In this document: piece after piece, positions 14,693 through 18,123 of the stretch | Layout: each line of letters begins with the position of its first letter | Position numbering within the stretch: the stretch's first letter is position 1 | Source of the DNA: DASPKA01 sp035628335 | GTDB taxonomy: Bacteria > Patescibacteriota > Doudnabacteria > UBA920 | Direction: 5' to 3' | Assembly: GCA_035628335.1 (NCBI GenBank) | Contig: DASPKA010000080.1 | Span: forward strand, 1-18,123 | Length of the DNA: 18,123 bases | Translations under genes and position numbers: made by a program | The notes under the pieces: model-generated | The model's database searches: none | Told to the model about the DNA's origin: nothing | What the model saw: the letters and a program-made list of their open reading frames with translations, nothing else

Positions 14693-15973
14693 TTAATTTG
14701 AAATAATTTTATTTAGAAGTTTTTTTATGGAATAGCGTATGGACAATCTCACCCCAAGCCAGACCGCAAGTAGCAAGAGAACAAATACGGAATGTTGCCT
14801 GTAGTCGCTAGCGCAGAGTTGTATGAGTTCTGGAACCGGGTCTTGCTGAGACGTTTCTGGCTGCAACTCAGGTGGGGTGGTTTTTAAAGGAGACCCGAGA
14901 CATAGTTGACCTGTACTGTCTGAAGAAAAAAGTGTGTAGTAATTCGGAACGCTTGTGTTAGCAAGGGTGTCTGTAAAGTTTTCATCAAGTCCTTCGTAAA
15001 TCACTGTGCCTTCTGTCTTATTCCGTGGAAAATTCTCCATACTCTTCACGAGTACTACATACGCAAGCTTAGGATCAACAGGGTTCTTCCACGTCAGTAC
15101 AATAGAACTGTCTTGGTATGTATATGCGAACTGTTCTGGACATGCAGGCGGACTGCTGGGAGTGTTGAGTGGTATTTCTACCGTGGAAGTTTCAGGATCC
15201 TGAGTGGAAGCTGGAGTAGTTTTAGCAGGTTTGGTTGCCGTTTTGGCTGGAGACTTCTTTGAGCCAGCGGTACTGGCTTTTTCAGTTACATCATCTACCG
15301 CTTCAACCTTCTTTTCAGCTGTCCTGAACCCATACGTTTGATTTGAAAAGACTATCTTCTGCTCGTTGCCGAAGTCGGTGAGGATAGAATAAGTGTATGC
15401 AGTATTCGGCTTTAGTCCCGTTATGCGAATAACATGCGTTAAAGATTTAGCACCTGTAAGTGTAGTCGTTTTGGTTTCACCTCCTGAGCTATATGCAATC
15501 CCGCTACCCGCCTCTTTGCTGGTATCAAAAGTTACAATTGCTTCTGTGTCACTTACGAATCTCACCTGAACGTTATATACTTGTGGACCTGCTTGCCCCG
15601 TAGGCGTTGTTAATGTGTCTTGAGTCGTTGTGCCGGTTGAAGGAGTTGTAGTACCTTGTTGTGTGTACCCACCACCTCCTCCACTTCCGCCCCCAGTATA
15701 ACCGTTTCCGGTTCCCGTTGCATATACTTGAGGCGCTCCAATCTGACCAACAAAACCTCCGCTTGCTATAATTCCTGCAACAGCTGGTTGGAAAGAAACA
15801 TTTGCATTGTAAGTGCCTCCTGAAATATGAGACACAACAGGACTCAGCTGCACCCCTGTCGCAGTAAACCCTCCCCCACTAAGCTGTGCGATAGCCAGTT
15901 GAGGGAGTAGAAAAAGTAAAATTATAAGACTTATAGGTGCTATAGATCTTTTATTTCTTATAGGTCCCATCAT
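14693..15973 (-). CDS. Exported FN3-like protein with C-terminal membrane anchor
   Basis: A 426-residue protein. The signal peptide (about 1-29, ending AIA) follows a basic head. Residues 30-85 are Gly/Ser-rich, 86-130 form a Gly/Thr-rich linker, and 131-220 are a fibronectin-III-like domain (ITGLKPNTAYTYSI is the typical strand). A Lys/Pro/Ala/Thr linker spans 221-272, and a second FN3-like domain spans about 276-365 (IVLTWKNPVDPKLAYVVLV). A membrane segment at about 394-411 is followed by a basic tail. The protein is therefore anchored at its C-terminus with the FN3 domains outside. Its start overlaps the upstream stop by 1 nt (TAATG), and the adhesin gene follows after 14 nt. The tight packing suggests that it helps to place or hold the adhesin, which is inference. 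It lacks LPxTG. Confidence 0.82.
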   Translation of the reverse strand: MMGPIRNKRSIAPISLIILLFLLPQLAIAQLSGGGFTATGVQLSPVVSHISGGTYNANVSFQPAVAGIIASGGFVGQIGAPQVYATGTGNGYTGGGSGGGGGYTQQGTTTPSTGTTTQDTLTTPTGQAGPQVYNVQVRFVSDTEAIVTFDTSKEAGSGIAYSSGGETKTTTLTGAKSLTHVIRITGLKPNTAYTYSILTDFGNEQKIVFSNQTYGFRTAEKKVEAVDDVTEKASTAGSKKSPAKTATKPAKTTPASTQDPETSTVEIPLNTPSSPPACPEQFAYTYQDSSIVLTWKNPVDPKLAYVVLVKSMENFPRNKTEGTVIYEGLDENFTDTLANTSVPNYYTLFSSDSTGQLCLGSPLKTTPPELQPETSQQDPVPELIQLCASDYRQHSVFVLLLLAVWLGVRLSIRYSIKKLLNKIISN

Positions 15974-16491
15974 TATACTGTTGGAGTCTGCTTTTTAATA
16001 TTGTGTCGTTTGCGAAGTAAAAAGATCCAGTCAAGAAGTATTAGTAAAACCAACGGAGGATACACCCACCAGTAGGCGAAACAAAAAGCTGAAATGCTAT
16101 TTAAGGGAGGCATCAGTGAATCTAAGAATGAAGTTCCAGCAGCAGTTGTCTGCTCACCTAACACTCGTGGTCCGGAGGTCTCTGGTCCAAACAACGCAAA
16201 CACAACTAACACGGTTGCTGCTGCTAATGCCAAAGGCTTAAGTCCAGGCAGCAGACGAAGCCTGGATTTCGCAGATGTAATAGGAAGTGGTGTTGGTGGT
16301 TTTGGGACTTCTAACGTGGCAGAACTTGGCTTGTACTGTTCAAGAGTTGCAATAGATACCAAAAAACCACTCTCAGCCTTCTGGCACGGGATAAGTTTGT
16401 TTTCACACAAAAAATGCAAATACTCCAGAGTTTTTCCTGAATACTTTGCAGCTTCTGGTAATGATAGAAGCTCATTTTCTTGTATATTCAT
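15973..16491 (-). CDS. MerR/excisionase-type HTH protein with two membrane segments
   Basis: A 172-residue protein. Residues about 7-55 (LLSLPEAAKYSGKTLEYLHFLCENKLIPCQK...FLVSIATLEQY) fit the winged HTH of the MerR/excisionase type: 'leaves, recognition helix, then a short wing'. A Pro-rich linker (60-73) leads to two hydrophobic segments, about 84-102 and 137-159, the second followed by a basic RKRHNIKKQ tail. The topology places the HTH and the C-terminal tail in the cytoplasm, with a short outside loop between. Such HTH domains in CPR membrane proteins may bind DNA or may have become protein-binding modules. It is the first gene of the packed adhesin operon. Confidence 0.75.
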   Translation of the reverse strand: MNIQENELLSLPEAAKYSGKTLEYLHFLCENKLIPCQKAESGFLVSIATLEQYKPSSATLEVPKPPTPLPITSAKSRLRLLPGLKPLALAAATVLVVFALFGPETSGPRVLGEQTTAAGTSFLDSLMPPLNSISAFCFAYWWVYPPLVLLILLDWIFLLRKRHNIKKQTPTV

Positions 16492-16504
16492 ATTGTCTAC
16501 ATTT

Positions 16505-16513
16505 ATTGTACCA
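16505..16513 (-). promoter_or_regulatory. Extended -10 promoter of the adhesin operon
   Basis: The minus strand reads TGGTACAAT (TGn plus TACAAT), 13 nt upstream of the ATG at 16491. No -35 is recognisable at 17 bp; an A/T-rich stretch occupies that place. Confidence 0.5.
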
Positions 16514-16539
16514 GAAAATAAAATTTAATTTTTTGCAAC

Positions 16540-16548
16540 TTATCCACA
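16540..16548 (+). promoter_or_regulatory. DnaA-box consensus 9-mer
   Basis: TTATCCACA, 29 bp upstream of the -10 of the adhesin operon on the minus strand. It is the third perfect consensus site found at a promoter in this window. Confidence 0.45.
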
Positions 16549-16553
16549 CATTT

Positions 16554-16658
16554 ATTAGTGGACAGTGAGTAGTGGGTAGTTATAACAAACAAAAAAAACA
16601 GTCCTTATCTGAAGTTGGTACTGTTTTTTTTACTATTCACTAATCACTATTCACTAAC
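16554..16658. repeat. Inverted repeats enclosing the terminator
   Basis: 27-nt arms at 16554-16580 and 16632-16658, rich in TAGTGA-like units, are inverted copies with several mismatches, most of them compatible with G-U pairing. They lengthen the terminator hairpin into a long stem. Confidence 0.6.
16590..16631. terminator. Bidirectional intrinsic terminator after the 209-residue protein gene
   Basis: The stem AAAAAAACAGT...ACTGTTTTTTT has a loop region of about 17 nt, and runs of A and T give a U-tract on either strand. It lies 35 nt after the minus-strand stop at 16666, separating that gene from the adhesin operon. Confidence 0.85.
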
Positions 16659-16665
16659 CTCTAAA

Positions 16666-17295
16666 CTAGAGCTCTTCGTCCAAATCCAAACTAGTCGCTC
16701 TCTTTGGCATTAGATGGGCATCATCTGCTCCTGGGAGCTCGGTGTCTGTAGGTTCGAAGTCGTGCTTGATTACGTTTTCAACCGCAGCCCACGCAACATC
16801 TTCATCTTTTGGAATAACAATGGTGACCGTGTCACCTGGTTCTGCCTTAAAGTAAGTCAAAGAAGCTAGCAGAACACGGTAGGACTTTCCATCTACCTCT
16901 ACTGAATACTCGCCTTTGTCGTTCTTAGAAAGAATACCCATGACTTTCTTCCGTTCTACGGGCTGAATCTGTTTATAAATAAACGTTCCGTCATCTGAAA
17001 TAGTCAATTTAAGCACATCGCCCACACAGAGCTTGCTCTTAGAGGCATAGTTAGCTGGTACGGGGTATATTTTTCCTTCGGGGCCAGTCATGTTCTGACC
17101 ATCAAACACCCCTTCTACCACACGACCGCCCTCAGAAACAGAAAGCCCACTTAAACGCTCAGAAACTACGCTTGAATTGCCCCGAGCAGAAGCTGTGGTT
17201 CCCATTGCCTGCGCCAAAAGCTCCCGGGCAGTGTCCAGGCTCTTCTCAGCAGACTCTATCATCTGCATGATCAGTTGGAGGTTTTTATTGTTCAT
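16666..17295 (-). CDS. Conserved CPR-type soluble protein of unknown function
   Basis: A 209-residue protein with no signal peptide or membrane segment, so cytoplasmic. Residues 1-35 are a predicted amphipathic coiled coil (MNNKNLQLIMQMIESAEKSL...LLAQAM). Residues 58-178 form a beta-rich domain with VVEGVFDGQNMTGPEGKIYPVPANYASKSKL, GDVLKLTI, FIYKQIQPVERK and LLASLTYFKAEPGDTVTIVIPK. An acidic tail follows. I have seen this motif set in CPR hypothetical proteins, and it recalls OB-like or SH3-like barrels, but no function is known to me. It has a strong promoter and its own terminator, which suggests a well expressed single gene. No clear Shine-Dalgarno. Confidence 0.82.
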   Translation of the reverse strand: MNNKNLQLIMQMIESAEKSLDTARELLAQAMGTTASARGNSSVVSERLSGLSVSEGGRVVEGVFDGQNMTGPEGKIYPVPANYASKSKLCVGDVLKLTISDDGTFIYKQIQPVERKKVMGILSKNDKGEYSVEVDGKSYRVLLASLTYFKAEPGDTVTIVIPKDEDVAWAAVENVIKHDFEPTDTELPGADDAHLMPKRATSLDLDEEL

Positions 17296-17347
17296 ATATG
17301 TTTTGTTTAGATATACAACTACAGGATAATCTAAAAATTATTGATAT

Positions 17348-17376
17348 AGTATATCGTTTTTTTATTTTTATGTCAA
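17348..17376 (-). promoter_or_regulatory. Strong sigma-70 promoter of the 209-residue protein gene
   Basis: The minus strand has a perfect TTGACA (17376-17371), a 17-bp spacer and TATACT (17353-17348). Transcription would start near 17340, giving a leader of about 45 nt. The -10 lies inside the perfect palindrome GATATAGTATATC (17343-17355), which could be an operator. Confidence 0.85.
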
Positions 17377-17500
17377 TGACCCTTTTTTCTATTTTTAGGT
17401 ATGTTTATTATAGCACATTAAAATAAAAAATATCCACAAGGTAGTAGTTATTATATATTACAGCTAAATATAACGCTTATTTCAAATAAAATTACCTGTA

Positions 17501-17701
17501 TCTGTTCACAACCCTGAAAAGGCTGACAAACGAGTTTCCTGAGGAAATACCCATTCGTAGCGCTCCGACACGAGCAGGCCAGGCAGAGCCCGGCCTTCGA
17601 GGTTCACACAGACGTCGCGATTAGCGCGTCGTAGGAGGACGTCGCGCGGAGAATGGGTATTTCCTCAGGAAACGGGGCAAGCTCTCAAGGTTGTGAATAG
17701 A
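17501..17701. ncRNA. Large multi-hairpin palindromic element, possible structured RNA
   Basis: Outer arms 17501-17513 and 17689-17701 (13 bp, one mismatch, containing TTCACAACC) enclose a perfect 23-bp stem (17534-17556 with 17651-17673), each arm containing TTTCCTGAGGAAA. The 94-nt interior is GC-rich with further hairpins: GCTC...GAGC, AGGCC...GGCCT, and GACGTCGC paired with GCGCGTC. No direct repeats flank it. It could be a structured RNA or a mobile palindromic repeat; the strand is unknown. Confidence 0.45.
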
Positions 17702-17702
17702 C

Positions 17703-17740
17703 AAAAAACCTTTCGGGATCCAAAGAGACTCGGAAGGTTT
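17703..17740 (-). terminator. Intrinsic terminator of the sortase gene
   Basis: A 10-bp stem with one mismatch (AAACCTTTCG with its partner at 17731-17740) has a 15-nt loop and on the minus strand is followed by a T6 run (complement of 17703-17708). It starts 15 nt after the minus-strand stop. Confidence 0.8.
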
Positions 17741-17755
17741 CCATAGACGGACTGT

Positions 17756-18123
17756 TTAACCACGAATATTTGGGAGTAAACGAGCACGGACCACTATTCT
17801 ATGCGAGGACGTCCATAAGGGAGTACACGTATAAAGAGTGAGGACTGGTTCTAGGGTATTATATTCTATGTCTATTTCGTCTTTCTCTACTATCCTGCTT
17901 TCTACTACTGCGTATTTGTACTCTTTACCTTCCCAGAGCACGCGTATTACATCGCCCACATTCACTTTGTCCAGGTGATAAAACGTTTTTGGGCCAGAGG
18001 TCTGCAACCAGCGATGGGCAGTAAAAACGGTATTCCCTCCTTTGTCAGGGGTTGAAGTATACGGTATACGCCATATGCCTTTAAGTAAGGTAGCTTCTGT
18101 CTGCCCTTCCCAGACCTGGGCAT
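17756..18123 (-). CDS. Sortase, C-terminal catalytic part (partial)
   Basis: The frame is open from the window edge (first full codon at 18121), so the N-terminus and any membrane anchor are outside; the TTG at 18007 is internal. The translated part reads GIWRIPYTSTPDKGGNTVFTAHRW, then FYHLDKVNVGDVI, and LTLYTCTPLWTSSHRIVVRA near the end. These are the sortase hallmarks: catalytic His (codon 18014-18016), catalytic Cys in the TLxTC motif (codon 17825-17827) and Arg nine residues later. Sortases are extracytoplasmic transpeptidases that join surface proteins carrying a sorting motif to a nucleophile. The class is not assigned. No LPxTG-like substrate was found in the window, so the target is unknown. 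Confidence 0.92.
   Translation of the reverse strand, partial: AQVWEGQTEATLLKGIWRIPYTSTPDKGGNTVFTAHRWLQTSGPKTFYHLDKVNVGDVIRVLWEGKEYKYAVVESRIVEKDEIDIEYNTLEPVLTLYTCTPLWTSSHRIVVRARLLPNIRG

Larger units (their letters stand above)
17296..17755. other. 460-bp intergenic region: contents
   Basis: Holds the sigma-70 promoter (17348-17376), an AT-rich stretch with a one-mismatch DnaA-like box ATATCCACA (17430-17438) and a second possible promoter (TTGAAA-17-TGTAAT on the minus strand, around 17445-17490, weak). The large folded element 17501-17701 and the sortase terminator (17703-17740) follow. I see no open frame that looks coding. Confidence 0.6.

Noticed and set aside
14693..15973. FN3-like protein as a sortase substrate
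   Set aside because: It has a C-terminal membrane segment and basic tail, but no LPxTG-like motif before the segment.
3339..17438. Replication origin suggested by several DnaA boxes
   Set aside because: The sites are single and thousands of bases apart, with no dnaA or dnaN gene and no AT-rich unwinding cluster beside a box array.
17430..17490. Second promoter TTGAAA-17-TGTAAT upstream of the 209-residue protein gene
   Set aside because: Weak -10 in AT-rich DNA, while a much better promoter lies closer to the gene.
17501..17701. Assignment of the nested palindrome to 6S RNA, SRP RNA, RNase P or tmRNA
   Set aside because: Only the long-stem shape fits 6S; none of the conserved sequence elements of these RNAs could be found by eye.
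1..18123. Recoded TGA (Gly) genetic code as in Gracilibacteria
   Set aside because: All large genes are full-length under the standard code, and at least one gene (stop at 4474-4476) ends at TGA without an obvious continuation of a conserved domain.

Overview
The window looks like a chromosome fragment of an uncultivated Candidate Phyla Radiation (Patescibacteria) bacterium, probably Parcubacteria or a relative. This is inferred from gene content. Two small conserved proteins (156 and 209 residues) resemble proteins I know mainly from that group. They sit beside a CalY/TasA-like exported protein, GspG-like prepilins, a very large fibre-type adhesin and a sortase, and Shine-Dalgarno sequences are weak or absent. 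All large genes read through with the standard bacterial code. TGA is used as a stop and no frame needs it as glycine, which argues against Gracilibacteria and Absconditabacteria. GC content and taxonomy were not computed.

Layout. Positions 2-1852 (plus strand) hold purine genes: the end of an adenosine deaminase and a full-length GMP synthase, which ends at a bidirectional terminator. Everything after that is on the minus strand. Positions 1898-5034 hold four small loci: a membrane-anchored protein with a Solibacter-type C-terminal domain, a heptad-repeat coiled-coil protein, a conserved membrane-anchored protein of unknown function, and an exported protein of unknown function. Positions 5206-16491 form one cell-surface block. 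In transcription order it is an HTH-plus-transmembrane protein, a fibronectin-III-like membrane protein, a 2419-residue adhesin, a CalY/TasA-like protein and two tandem GspG-like prepilins. The first three genes are tightly packed (1-nt overlap, 14-nt gap). Positions 16666-17295 hold another conserved CPR-type protein with a textbook sigma-70 promoter. Positions 17756-18123 hold the catalytic end of a sortase.

Working together: the surface block reads as an envelope or appendage locus, with a giant fibre, partner proteins and pseudopilins, headed by a possible membrane-tethered regulator. The adhesin-to-CalY gap is widened by a 180-bp imperfect palindrome with 12-bp inverted ends and 8-bp direct repeats on both sides. 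Without it the genes would be about 42 bp apart, so a small mobile element has probably interrupted an older operon.

The most unusual content is between genes. There are four different palindromic elements (5105-5192, 6413-6522, 7213-7408, 17501-17701), two of them with target-site-duplication-like repeats. Perfect 9-mer DnaA-box sequences lie just upstream of three promoters. I found no tRNA, rRNA, CRISPR array or transposase gene.
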